This document shows, piece by piece, positions 34,101-49,100 of a stretch of DNA of 64,000 nucleotides. Made by a program: the position numbers and the translations under genes. The DNA comes from Eupeodes corollae. Its lineage: Eukaryota; Arthropoda; Insecta; Diptera; Syrphidae. The notes under the pieces are model-generated. The model did no database searches. It saw only the letters and a program-made list of their open reading frames with translations, and was not told where the DNA came from. Within the stretch, counting starts at the first letter, position 1. Each line of letters starts with the position of its first letter. Location: positions 84,063,073 to 84,127,072 of the forward strand of contig NC_079149.1 in NCBI RefSeq assembly GCF_945859685.1, read 5' to 3'.

Positions 34101-37100
34101 TTTTTGAACCTTTAAGTAACACATAATTTGTGTCCACTAGATCAGAACAGCACAGTTTCGTGAGAAACGTCAGATCAACTTAGAACAGTCAGTTAAACGT
34201 CAGTTGTCAAAAAAAAAATGGAAATTGTGTGAATTTTTCGTTTCTCGCATATTTTTTTTTACATTTTTTGTGTTTTTACTGTGAAAAATATTATTAAAGT
34301 TATTGAAATGGAAAATCAAGTGATTCCTAAGATATATATAAATATATAGAAATATTTTGTTTCATTTTAACCTCTTTCGATATTCAATCGCGTATTTGGT
34401 GAACACTGCACAACCACAGTCTTTCCTTCCTCGGATGTCAATTCAATTTGATGCATTTTTTTCAATTTATTTTATAATTATTTAATTAAACAAACTGACA
34501 AAATAACTTTATTTTAATTTTTTTAAATCACGAGAAAAATACACAAAGCACATCCAAATCAAAACGTAAACAAAAAAATGACAATTTCGATTTTGACATT
34601 TCTCATGAGTCCGTTCTAACCTGATCTGACTTAAAAGCAAGCAGAAAAATCCTGTTCTAAACTGCTAGGTTTGTCAATGAACAGGAAAGTAGAACAGTTC
34701 AGCACAGAAAAAACCTCAAGGAACAGCAAAAAGCTGTACTTTTCTGTCTAGAACAGTCCAGCACAGCGTCAGTGAACACAGCTATAGTGTTTGAGTTATC
34801 TGTCAAGAAGAGTGAAAAATATATTTAAAAAAAATGAATTTTCAATTATCAGACGACGTGGAAGTCCTAGAAGGTTTGTTTTTAATTCAATTAAATTCAA
34901 TTTCTTTCTAGGAATAATGATATCGCTCCTATTAAGAGATTTTGGTTGGACAGGAAATTCTCCTCTTAAGTTAAGCCGATTTTTGTAGAATGTTTGTCAA
35001 TTGAAGACTAATTTTTAAGGTGTCGAAAGCGATTCCTGAAATAGCAAAATCGAAACGTTACTGGATTCATTGTTGCACATAAAAATATAATTCCCGGGTA
35101 AATTATGGTTTAAAATTGAGTGTTTTCAAAAACTGCAGGATAAAAAGTATACAAATGCAAACCAAAACTTTTCCTCTTATGTACATAGATTAAAATTTGG
35201 GTTTGTGGAGAAAATCTAAATATAAAATTCTCCTGTCACAGTGTTAGTTGCCATACTCCTCCGAAACGTCTTAACCAATTTCAATGAAATCTTGCACATA
35301 CATTCGGTAGGTCTGAGGTTTTTATCTATTTTTTGGTGCAACGATCTTACTATATTATTCAGTGACGCTATGTACAATGAAGCATTGATCGCTATTGAGG
35401 ATCTTTGCATCGTCATTGCCAACTTAGTACTCAGTCATTTCTGTATGCATTTACCAAATTGAACAAGGTGTTTTTTTTTTTTTGTCTGGATGCCCTTGTT
35501 GAAACGGGTAAAACATTCCTTATTTCGCTAATTCTTGCTAAAATAAGATCAAATAATGGTATCGTATTGGCTGTTGCATCTTTTGGCATTGCGACAACTT
35601 TATTGGATGGAGGCAGAAATAAGTTATTTATTTCTAGCAAAATATTCTCAAAAATCATCTACGAGTATATAACAAAACAACGTTTGTCGGGTCAGCTAGT
35701 AAATATATATATTTTTATTTTATGTTCTGAAAAGAGTATGATATTGAAACTTTGCGTGTTACATTTTGATTTTTGCCCATCCAGAATATTGTTCTAAAAT
35801 GTTGATGCTTAGAAATGTTGAGGCAATTCTTTTTTTGAGATCATAACACATTGTTGTCAATTGTGTCTTTTAATTCTTGAGCTTGAATTTTTAATTTAGG
35901 GATTTGACTTTGAACTCAAATATGTATAAATATAATACAAAAAGTAAGTACCTAAGCATTCAAAACTATTGTTTACATGTTTATTTTTTTAACTACCTTT
36001 TCCTTCTGTACAATAACCTCGTTGTCAACATCAAATTGATTACCGAATCCATGACAGTTTGGGTTCATAACCGAAATTTTTCAAACACTAAACACGGTAA
36101 AATACTAAAATAATAATTTGACATTTCAAATAACTGACTTGGAGTTAGTTAGAATCGAAAAGTTAGTTCTTTGCTAAGTTAAACACATTTATTCGTGCAA
36201 TCAACATAAATTTAAGTATCACATAGAACTTATGTCAAACCATCAGATTAATGTTTTGTAACAAGAAAATGGGCCTAAAAGTTCTGAGGCTTTTTAATTT
36301 AATTCGCCACGTCAAAAATTTATACTGGAGATTTTAAGTAAATATAAACAAAAACAATAAATAATAACAATCAATATCCATCAGTTAAAAGAGAAGAATT
36401 CTTGAGGTTTTTTAGCATGTTATATAGAAGGACAATATTTTTAGAAAAAGAATCTTTATGATTGAACACAATCAAGTAGCTTAGGTACAAACATATTATT
36501 TGACTGTTGCAGTATAAAAATGTAGCTGAAGCTAAAGCAAGAATGTAAGTTTTAGCCAAATATTAGTTAAATCCAACTTTGCACTACAACTAACTCTACA
36601 TAATTGGTAGAATTCATCATTTATATACAAAGTGTGTATGCATTATAAATTGAAAACATTAATGTAAGTTGTTTAGAGGGTAGGTTTTTTTTTTTTTCTT
36701 TTCTTTTTGGACTTCTCCAGCATCATTAGAGATTTTCGCTTACATGTTGTTGAGGAGCCGAAACGTGTGTTGGCTGATGGTGTGGATGTTGTTGTTTGGA
36801 CACATCTGACTCGATCCCGCCAACAGGATGGATAACTCCACTAATACTTCCAGCAGGATTTTCGTGATGGTGTTGTTGCTGGACATGTTGCTGTAACATT
36901 ATGTTTTTTATGTTTTATTCAAATAACAAAATTAACTTTAACACTTTAAATGTTTAGTTTTGTTTTTTAAACAAATTTTCTAACAAGGGGCTTGTTAAAT
37001 GAAAAAAGAAGAAATAATGAATGTGAACGCGCCCTGCAGCCGCCACACTTAATCACTCCCAAACACACAATGGTAATTGGGCATAACTCTTAACGAATAC

Positions 37101-40100
37101 ATAACGTAAATGAAATTCCGTCCATAATTTATTGATTTTTCTCTAAATGATGATTATTATTACACGATGATGACGATTAAAATTACATTACAAATATATT
37201 TTAAGGGATGAAGACGAGCGACGAGGACGAGCGACGGGAAGGAAGAGAGTCATAGAAGTGTCAAGCAGGCGGCACTGAGTTTGGGCTGGCTTTTTCTGTT
37301 GTTGTGCTTAGTAGGAGCTTAGGATTTAAGGGAGAGAAAGATGAGATGTATGTACACATGACAATGAAATAAAAAAAATAAATGGTAGTGTATCTAAAGT
37401 GTTGCCAGTTAAACTATTTGTTTATTAGTTTTCATATTTAAATTCATTTTTTTTAAGTACTTCTTCTTTCAGGCAATGTATTCTATTGTTCAATTTTCAT
37501 TTGAATATCCACAAAAATATAGTAAAGGAAATTCATTGTTTCATAGAATGTAATGTAGCTTTATGGATGATTTTTTGTTGTAAGGTCTTTTTGAATACCA
37601 TAAATGTCATCAACGTACATTTTTGAAAAATTTATTTTAATTAAATACTAATAAGTACTACTTTTGAATTGATATTAAAGCTTATGGAATTTTTATCAAT
37701 TCATGTCCGTCAAGTTAGCATTATGTAATTAATAGTCGTTTTTTGGTCGCGTATATATTTCCTAGTTTTAAATTAAGAGTAGGTAACAAATTTTAAGAAA
37801 AAGATCTTGACAATTTTTTTTATTGCTCAAGTTACTATAAGACATGTTACAAAAATTGTTTAAATAAATTTCGTTTTGATAATCCCGTTAGAGGACATAC
37901 ATTTATGCGACAAAATATGTGTGTCGCGTCTATCTTCGATTAATTCAAGACAATTTCTTGTATTACGTAGTTTTCAAATTTAAGTTTATTTTAACCATTT
38001 TGAAGGTATGGTTTCAGAGTGATAGCTTATGCGGACGACGTTGCTATAGCAGTTTCAGGAAAGCATCTAAACATCATAAAAGAACTCTTACAAAATGCCT
38101 TAGACAGACTAATACTTTGGGCTGATCGGTGTGGACTGGGTGTTAACCCACACAAAACCGATCTGGTCTTATTTTCGAGGAGATACAAAATTCCATTTGT
38201 CAACCCTCCTTATATTAAAGGAGTCCAACTAAAATTCTCAGACGAGGCTAAATTCCTAGGTCTTGTCTTAGACAAAAAACTAAATTGGAAACGCAACGTA
38301 CAGGAAAGAGTCAAAAAAGCTACTGTAGCTCTCTTACCTTGCAAAAAAGCTATTGGTAATAAATGGGGTTTACAGCCCAGAATCACGCATTGGCTATACA
38401 CATCGGTAATCAGACCGATTTTAACGTACGGTGTGGCAGTATCGTGGCCAGCTTTAGAGAAAGGTATAAACAGGGATAAGTTAAATAAAGTCCAACGTTC
38501 AGCCTGCCTATATATAAGCGGATCGCTTCACACGACCCCGTCTGCGGCACTGGACACCTTGCTCTACCTTACACCTCTTGACATATTTAGCAAACAAATA
38601 GCTGCAAGCTCGGCTATTCGCCTCAGTGCTTCGTCGCAGTTGACTAACAACAACATCAATTCCAAAGCACACAGACTACACCATCCCCCAACTACAATTC
38701 GACAGAAACTTCCAGATTTCTATACCTACCAGATCTTTTTGGGAGGATAGGACATTCTTGGAGGATGAGTCAATCCATTTTTACACAAATGGGTCAAAAA
38801 CCAAAGAAGGGGTTGGTGGAGGAGTGTACTCTGAACGACTGAAATTAAGTCTCTCATTCCGCCTTCCCAATCATTGTAGCGTGTTCCAGGCGGAACTTTT
38901 GGCGATTAAGGAAGTCTTGTCTTGGCTCAAAGAAAACGTGATATCAACATCTGATATCCGTATTTTCTCCGACAGCCAGGCCGCTATCAAATCTCTGGAC
39001 TCTGTTTCTACAAACCCTATAACAGTCCATAACTGTCGAGCATCTCTAATGGAGATGGCGCAACAGTTTAATATTCACCTTTGCTGGGTGCCGGGCCATG
39101 GAGACATTCCAGGTAACTGTAAGGCAGATGAACTCGCCAGGAACGGTACAGTACAGCCCATCCTACCACGTTTGGCAAGTACTGGCATACCAATCGCTGA
39201 TTGTAAACTGCTGCTAATGCAAGACGCTGCGAGGAGGGCAGGCACCAGGTGGACCAACATTACCACGTGTCAAGCCACAAAAAACATCTGGCCAACATTG
39301 GATTTAAAACGTTCAAGGTGCTTGCTCTCTCTAAGCAGATCGCATATAAGTTGGATAATAGGTGTCATAACCGGACACTGTCTAATAGGAAAGCATGCCA
39401 CGAGACTAGGCGTATTCTCAAATGATTTTTGCAGAAGCTGTATGGACGAGGAAGAGGAAGAAACGGTTCTTCATCTTCCCTGCACATGCCCTGCTCTAGC
39501 TCGAAAACGCAAGAATTACCTAAGAGAATTCTTCTTTAACGATCTAAACGATCTAAATCATATCAGTATAATCAGCCTCTCACGTTTCGTAAGGGACTCT
39601 AACTGGTTCCATTGAGCTTAGGAGGAAGCCTCAAGATTCATGTGGTATCACAATGGGCCAATAAACTGGCTTAAGTGTGTCCGTTTCCATCTTGGACAAC
39701 CACTATAACCTAACCTAAGGGATGGTAATTTGATTTGGAAGTTACTATTACCAGGGGTTAATTAAAAAAAAAAGTGTGCTAATTTTAACTTACTTGTACC
39801 ACAAGTTATTCTCAAACACAGAATTGCAGTGTTAAGTCATATAAACCATATTTTTTTAAAGCGGTTTATTGTTCTTTGCGATAAAAACTACACAAAACTA
39901 TGAACCTACAAAACCCTATATAAAAAATGTCATTTAGATACAAATGCGCAAAATTTTAAACAATTTAATAACCCTTATTTTGAGATTCGCTTTCGATCGA
40001 AAGTTATTCGAATTCGAGAAGATTTATTTTATAAAAGGCACATTAGGGAGCAAAAAGAAGTCTTGATAAGGTTGATGGAGGAGAATCCGTAGGTAGCAAA

Positions 40101-43100
40101 GGGTTTTCTGTAGCTCAATAGCCAACTCGAATGTATTTGATGCATCCCTTATCCTTCTTCTGTTAATCTGTTCCTCACCATTTTCACTGCTCATAAATAA
40201 AACAATTGCCATTTTGTTGCTAAAATATAACTTTTGTTGAAACAAGTTCGAATTGGTTTTCTTTTGTTTTTTGAAAATTCACAGGTGAGGCCAGATGTGT
40301 TTGAAATAAATAGTGGAACCATTAATACGTAAACGTCATTTTGATGATTCCAGATGAATAATTGAAAATCCTTAATTCAACATTAACATTCAATAAAAAT
40401 GAATCGAATAGTCGAATCAAACTCTAGTATTTCACTATACAAATGTTTTATAGTTTATTTTATTCTTTTCATGTCAATAAACTTGTTTTACGGTTCCAAA
40501 AAAAAATAAATTCATATTTTCTTCAAAGCATTTCAAAATAATCAACTCATCCCGGTTTTTAGCAAAACATTATTTCGCTTTATGCTTTTGCAATATGTAG
40601 GATTAATTTTCCGAACAATTTTAGCCAAAATTAAAATGCTGCAAAAGAAGTCAGGTTGGTCACAATAAATCAAAGCAAAATGTCAAATAATTTAAAACAG
40701 ATGATCTCCAAAATAAGGTTAATTTCGCATCAATTTCTGCAATGAATATTTTTCCTTCGAATCTCAAAATAAACAAAATTCATTCGAACGAATAGATCTA
40801 GTAACTAGAATCAACGTTTCGTTCGAATCTCAAAATAAGCATGAGTAAAATGTTAAAGCTATTTTAGCAATCGATTAAGTTTAAAAGATGATTCACCTAA
40901 TTTTAAACAATTTTAACATCTTACGGTCTCTTAACAATTTTCTAATGTTAAAGTCACGTAATGACTTCTTTAACTGTTAGCAATTTACTTAATCTACAAT
41001 ACATCTCTACAATTATTCTTATAAGAGCAGTGGATAGAATGGTCCAGTCAGCATTTGGGAATTCCAATCAATATGTCCGTTTAAGCGTATTTACTTTGTT
41101 TATTTTCTCCAACTGTCACTGTTAACGACATGTTTAAGTGTTTAGTTTTTAATAAAAGGCAATTAGCAATTTACCAGTTAGCAAAACAAAAACATAGATT
41201 TAGAATTTTGGTCTCCCTTAGTAATGGTAATGAGAAGTTTGAAAGGAAAATGCTTAATTTTTAGACCGTGATACTGATGACTGAAGCAGCAGGCGATGAC
41301 TTGGTACGGAGCATGCACCAACTCATCTGCCAAATATGGTCGGAAGAAAGCATGCCCGATGAGTGGAATCTCAGCATAGTGTGCCCGATACATAAGATCT
41401 TCTAAACTGCGCCAACTACAGAGGCATCAGTCTCCTTAACATTGCGTATAAGATCCTCTCTGCCGTATTATGTGAACGTCTAAGGCCATTCGTCGACAAC
41501 CTGATTGGTCCTTATCAGTGTGGCTTTAGACCAAGAAAGTCCACAATCGACCAAATATTCACACTACGGCAGATTTTGGAAAAAACCCAGGAGCTTCGAA
41601 TCGATACCCACCATCTCTTTATCGATTTTAAAGCCGCGTTTGACAGCATCTATAGGGAAGAGCTCTACCGAGCAATGTCTAGTTTTGGCGTCCCTGTCAA
41701 ACTTATCCGTTTGTGCAGAATGACGATGGAGAATGCACGCTGCTCTATCAAGGTCGGAAAAGATCTTACTGATTCATTTGATGTCAAAAAAGGTTTTAGT
41801 CAAGGCGATGAACTGTCATGCGACTTGTTCAACATCGTTCTGGAAAGAATTGTGCAAAACTCAACCGTCAACACTAGAGGCACAATCTTCCAAAGGTCCA
41901 TCCAATTACTCGGATACGCAGATGATATTGACATAATTGGAAGATCAAAGCGTGATGTCAGTGGAGCGTTTTTGAGCATTGCGACGGAAGCGAAGAAGAT
42001 GGGTTTAGTGGTCAATGAGGGCAAGACCAAGTATATGCTGTCGTCAAAAAAGAACACTGAACGACGACGTCTTGGACAAAACGTCACCATGGGCAGCTAT
42101 AACTTTGAGGCAGTTAAGGACTTTGTCTACCTAGGCACCGCTATTAATGCAGACAACGACACCAGCGCTGAAATCAAACGAAGAATAACTCTTGCAAATC
42201 GCTGCTTCTTTGGACTTAGAATTGAGAAGTAAAGTCCTCTCTCGAGCATGTAAAATCACCATCTATAAGAAACTCATCATCCCGGTTTTCATTTATGGCG
42301 CTGAGGCCTAGACCCTGTCAAAAAAAGATGAGAGCGTTTTGGGATGCTTCACAAGAAAAATTCTTCGGGTGATTTTTGGTCCCGTACGCATAGATGAGAA
42401 GATATAACGACGAATTGTACGGGCTGTACAGCGACACTGACCTAGTTAGCAGAAATAAAGTCCAACGGCTTAGATGGCTAGGTCATGTAGAGCGGATGGA
42501 CATCAACGCTCCAGCCAGGAAGGTCTTCGAATCCAATCCCGAGGGCCGGCGCAGTAGAGGAAGACCGCTACTCAGGTGGCGCACCCAGGTGGGAGAGGAC
42601 CTCAACCAACTTGCGAAACTGGAGACAGCTAGCTAGGGACCGCTTGTTGGTTGAGGCCCAGGTCCGCCCGGACTGTAGCGCCACCTTAAGTAAGTAAGTA
42701 AGTAAGTGATACTGATGACAAGATGCTGATACTAATAATAATAGTAAAAATATTTTAAGTAATTTTTAAAATTTCAACTAACTGCCTTATATCGGTTCTT
42801 TATTTAAGGGCTTGAGAACTTTTTAATAATATAACACGATAGAAATGTTGATGGAGTTAAGTCTTTTCTACAAACGCAGCAGTCAGTCAACCTATCTAAA
42901 AACAAAGTTGTTGCCAAATTGATTGTCCAATAACATATAATTTTAGAACTAGGGCCTAGTGACTGACAACTCTCAACCATTCCTGTGTCAGGGATGGAAG
43001 GGACCTACTGTTTTAAGCCGAATCCGAACGGAAAATTTGAGAAAGCACTTTTCATGACAAGAATTACTCTTGGAGAATTTGTCAATTCCTCGCAAGAGGC

Positions 43101-46100
43101 AGTACCCGTGACAAAAAACTTTAGGTGGCATAGGCAGGGATCGAACCCAAGACCTTTCGCATGACAGTCCAACGCAGTAACCATCATGCCACTGGTACTA
43201 CAAAAGATGCAAAAGTGTGACATACAAAAAATATACGCTTACTCATTGTGGCTTTCTGCCTGACAGACTTTTTTTCTTCCACAAATTGTTGTGGAATTCC
43301 TTTAGTACCTAAAACCTATCAATTGATATCATGTCAGTAAACAAAAATTAAATCAGAACTATCAGAAAATCTGGCTACAGCCAAAAATGAGAACACTTTT
43401 ACAATATTTTTCGTTTTTTTTTTGTATGTGTTAATTTTTGGTTGTTCTTTGTCGTTTGGCTATTTAGCTATTAATTGGCAGAAAAGAAAAAAAAATCGTT
43501 CAAGACATCTGATGCTCTCGTTCAAAAATGGAATCAGATTTTTTCATAACCAAACGGAAACAAACGATAAGCTCTTAAAATATAAACTGGAGGATTATTA
43601 AATAAACAAATGTAATGTACATTACATAATTCAAAGAACCGTAAGATTGCAAATGTATTGAAAAAGTTTAAATCACGACGAAGAACATTGGAACATTTGA
43701 TCAAGAATATTTTTTGCTTTGGGGTGTGATGATTCTGTGAACGGGCGAATAAAATAAACTCAAGTCTCATGTCATGTTTATTTATGTCGATAAGTAAAAA
43801 CAGTTCCCAGATTAATTTATCTCTAATGTAGGTTGATCACTCATGCAACAGTAAAAAATATTGATATCAATGATTTAAATAAATTCGGAGAAAATTGCTT
43901 TTATACAAATTAATCGATTGAGTTGAAAACGAAGTTGTCAATTATTATTAATTTGTGTTTTTAAGTTGGATCTTTCATCATTTTTCTCGGTGAGCAGGCA
44001 AACGAATTCCATCGTACTCGAAAAAGCCAAAATTGTATGCAAAAGTTTTCGATAACTAGTGAATTTGTGATAAGCTCGTCTAATTAAGGCTACATTTCAT
44101 CAAACCCATATTTTTATTTTGTAAAGCGAACCTCGTATTCTCGAAAGTATAAACAAACTTTATCATACAAATTTGTAACTTTTGATGTCAGAAATCTGAG
44201 AACAAAATTTAAACAAACAAAACAAACATCTATTATTGTTGGACGAAATAATAAGACCAGGTGGCATTTGTTTGTATTTAGGTCGAAGTGAATAAAATTA
44301 CATACAAGTATTTCGCAGTAGAACGAATTACAACCTATGAGGTAAGTTAGGTTAGGTTAGAGTGGTTGCATATACATAACCCACACACTTAGGCTAAAAG
44401 AAAAGGGCCATTGTTATACCACATGAATCTAGAGAATTACTTCTTAGTAGTCCAACCATTTTGAGCTTTTTATAAAGCGAAGAAGATATTTGATATCCTT
44501 TTTAGGTAGTTCACTGGGATTATCAAAAGAGTAGTCTCCCAGATGAAGTTTGCGTCTTAGTGAAAGAGCAGGGCAAGTGCAGAGAAGGTGAGAGATTTTT
44601 TCGTCTTCTTCCCCATCCATACAGCTCCAGCAGAAGTCATTTGAGGCTGTACCAAGTCGCATTGCGTGTCTGCCTACAACAAAGTATCCCGTAAGGACAC
44701 CTATTAGGGAGCTAATATGAAGTCTGCTTTGAGAAAACAAGTCTTTAGAGCGCTTTAGGTCCAGTGAAGGCCAAATGAGCTGTTTTTTTTAGCAGCAGTT
44801 TACATGTAGCTAACGGTATACCTATGAGGTAAGTTATTTTCAAACTGATGCAGGATTAAAAATCTCCGCTGGTAGTGGCCATAATACATTACAGACCCCA
44901 AAAACCAAAGCAAAAACACATAGGCCGCGGAAAACATCTATAAAGCTTGGTGCCCAAATTAAACACCTATCGAAAAAGGAACGGGGATTGCCATGTGTGT
45001 TAGGACAGGTAGGCTTTAGGACCATCTCTTAGGAAGAAGTATTACTACTTACTTACAGCTTAAAAAACTTCGCAGGTATTTTTGTCGAAATTAAAGGATT
45101 CGGCTTGATTGTGGCGGCGCTTTGAAATCCCTGAGTCTCCACAAGATTAAAATCCAGTCCAGCTTCTCTACCGCAATCCATTGTTTTTTTTTTTGACCAT
45201 GCATATTATGTCTTGCCATGAGCAACTTTATGTCACATTTGACATTAGAAACAGTTAATCTGTTGTTTACTTCTTTGTTGATTTAGCTTCAGTGTGGGTA
45301 GTTATTGGTTTTGGGTGAATCCATTTCTCGAAGTAAGGAAACTTCATGATTTGGAGGCGCACCTACTCAAGGACTTACTATGGGAGGACGGTGCAGACTA
45401 TAAGACGTAGGATGTCGGTCGTGTCTAGATAACTAGATAACTTTGAGTTAATGAATTTAGGCACTGGATGACAATTTAAACGAAATGACGTCAAATATGA
45501 TGACAAGATTTTAATCCCCTCGAAAAATCGAAACTGCGATTACCGGATCATGAACTGGATTGTTGGTCTCTATTGGATTATACAGGCTAATAGTCTTGTC
45601 ATTAGAAATGTTCAATGGAGACCTCAAGATAGGCGCAGTAGGTATAGCTAGCATTTTTTTACACTTATTTCAACATGGTAAGACCTTTCAACATGGTTAG
45701 ACCTTTCGAACAAAATTATGGAAAATTCCATTTTTTAGCCCCCGTTCTGTGGTCACAGCGACAACCTAAAAATCTGGCGACTGACCCGATAACTGAATTC
45801 TAAATAACCACTCTTACAGCTCAACATATTCATTCTTGAATTTGTTTATATCTTTAAATCAAGAATTTTCCGTCAGCTCCCTGACTTGTATCAATTTTTA
45901 ATTAAAATTCTTTATTAGACATATTTGTAAACATAAAATGGATATAATAGTAAAATGACCACATGGAAAAAAGTATTGACACATGCTAAAACTGCTCTCT
46001 TAAAATTTACCATTTTTAGCACTTTCCAATAATGTTCACTATCGTAGCCGCACATTTAATTATTTTCGTTGTCAAGTAATCTTTATTATTCTTTCAAAAA

Positions 46101-49100
46101 TGAAAATCGCTAAATTTAAGTGCTTTCCTAAAAATTGTATAAGCAATTGTTAACAAATTTCAAGGAAAGGTAAGGAAACCACCAATAGTGAAATAAACAT
46201 TTATTTTAGATCTGCACTCGAAAAGAAAATCATTTTCTGAAATCAGGAATATTGTAAATAGTAGGCATTATATGGTTGGCAGAATTGTAGAACGGTTAAA
46301 AGGTAGAGAAGACAGCTTAGAAAATAACAAGAGTAACTGACGACCTTAGAAGTTAACATGGAATAAAGAAAGACATATCGTTAATTCTATACAAACAAAA
46401 TCCTAGTCCTTTAAATTAGCTGCAGAAATTTCTGAACAATATTGACAAAAAACCGTTATTTACTTTTCTCAAATTCCAAGACCAAAACCCTTTACTAGTA
46501 AAGTGAACAAGATAAAGCGTATGGAATCCGCAAAGCATACGTCAATTAGGAGTCAGACTTTTCGGACACTTATTTCTTCTTTCGGAAGTTTGGTCGAGAA
46601 TTACTATGGCAAAAACCAAACACTTGTCTACACAAGGAACATTTGCTTCCAATAGTCAAGCTTGGAGGTAATGGATTCATGAAATGGAGGTGTATGGCGG
46701 CATTGGGAGTGGGAGAGGTAGTTTTTATGAATGGCCTTATGGAAAAGATGTTTTTTCTAAATATACATAAGAAGAATCTTAAGAGAAGTGCGAAGAAATT
46801 GAGAGTTTCTATTCTCAGCTAGGTATGGATCTTATCCTCAATACACCGGTACAGTCAGTTTCCAAACTCGAATCCCATTGAATATCATTGAGATGTGTTA
46901 GATTAAAGAATCAGAAAATACGCAGTAACTGTTAGAAATAACAACTTAATACAATTTATACTTTGAATATTTTCACTTTACTTAATTTTAACATATCTTC
47001 ATTTCTTTCCTAATTACTCAATTTATTATTTTCTCAAACTAATTCTTATTCTTATTCAAATTGTTCAACTGTTTAGTTCAAATAAACTATTTCCATATAT
47101 ATAATTTAACAGAACTTGGTTTCAATTGAAAATTAACAGGTTATGGGCCCAGGACCCAAAATTTAAATAAGAAATTTTAGAGAACTACTCAGAGTATACG
47201 TATATACATTTCCAGCTCATGATGAATGACGACGGAGAAAAATTCAAAATTCCACTTTTTGATGGAACTGGGTTTAATAATTGGAAATTCCGTATAGAAA
47301 CATTATTGGACGAATTAGAGCTACTTGAATATACCAGTGAACCTTATCAAGAAAAAGTTAAATTTCAAACCGAAGACACAGAAGCTATTCGCCTTCAAAA
47401 AGGGAAAGAATTAGCTGCTCATAAGAAGAAAGACCGAAAATGCAAATCTCAACTAGTTCAAAAATTGGCTGACAGTCACTTAGAGTACGCAAAAGATAAA
47501 GAAACAGCATTCGATGTATGGAAGACTCTATGTGATACATTTGAACGAAAAGGAATTGCCAGTCAACTATTAATTAGAAAATCTCTTCTCAGCATAAAAT
47601 TTAATCCAAGAAATGATACTCTTGCAAACCATTTCGTTAGTTTTGACAAACTTATTCGCGAATTGAGATCAACAGGAGCAAAGGTAGAAGAACTCGATAT
47701 TGTATGTCACCTGCTACTTACTATGCCATCGGAATTCAACAATGTAGTTACAGCAATTGAAACTCTCTCAGGTGAGTCTCTTACTATATCTTTTGTAAAG
47801 AATAGATTGCAAGATGAAGAATCGAAACAGCTTGACTCGCAAAAACTAAAACGAGAAGAACCTGTGTCTTCAACAGCGTTTGTTTCACATCAAAATAAGT
47901 TTATGAACGAAGCACAAGGTCGTTTTCCATTCAAATGCAATTATTGTGGAAAAGTTGGCCACAAAATAGCAGTTTGTAGAAAGAGAGCGAACGACTTAAA
48001 ATACAAAAATCAAAATTCGGCCCATTTAGTCACAGAAAATATTAGTCAAAGCAATGAAGACGGTTATTGCTTTTCGGCATCAATTGCAGATGATTTCGAT
48101 CATCACGTACACTGTTTTCTGGACTCAGGTGCATCGGAACACCTGGTGAATAGCAACATCTCTCTATCAAACATTAAAAAAATTCATGAACCGACCAAAA
48201 TAAAAGTTGCAAAATCTGGAACTTATTTAACAGCAGATAAAGTTGGAGACATTCAATTGTCAAGCTTCGTTAACGATAAAGAACATTTGATTACCGTAAA
48301 AAATGTTCTTTCTGTTCCGAACCTCGAATACAATCTTCTTTCGTAAGAAAATTAGAAATGAACGGTTATTGCATAAAATTTGAAAATGGATGCGGAGTGA
48401 TTTCCAAGAATAATCGAACAGTTGCAATTGCACATCGAAGTCCAACTGGATTGTACCAAATAACTTTCCGAAAAACCTCCACGGCTCTTCTGAGCGCAAA
48501 TGACAGTAGCTATGAAATTTGGCATAAGAGAATGGGTCATCTCAACGCTGATGACATCAAGAAACTTCAAAACCATACGAACGAAATAAATATAGATGTT
48601 TTAAGTTTTTCCAAAGAGACATGTGGTATTTGTATTGAAGGTAAGCAAAGTAGTTTACCACATAATCAAGAAAGAAACAAAGCATCACGACCACTGCAAC
48701 TTATACATAGTGATGTCATAGGTCCTATAAACCCCGTATCTTATAACGAAATGAAATACATAATTACATTTATCGACGACTACACACATCTCACAGTTAG
48801 CTATCCTATGAAGTCAAAAACAGAAGTTTTCAAATATTTTAAAATTTTCGAGGCCATGGCAACAGCTCATTTTAATTTGAAGTTAAGTCGTTTTCGGTGC
48901 GATAATGGCAGTGAATATATTTCAAGAGAGATAAAAGATTTTTTCGAACAAAAGGGTATTCAATTTCAATTCACAATAAGATATACACCCCAACAGAATG
49001 GAGTAGCCGAGCGGATGAATCGGACCATCCTCGATAAAGCAAGATGCATGATGCTCAACTGCAAACTCGGCAAAACTCTTTGGTCTGAAGCTGTTCAAAC

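Noticed and set aside
44840..45025. 61-codon minus frame with FRGLCVFALVFGVCNVLWPL
   Set aside because: Hydrophobic chance frame or LINE debris; no start context or partner exon.
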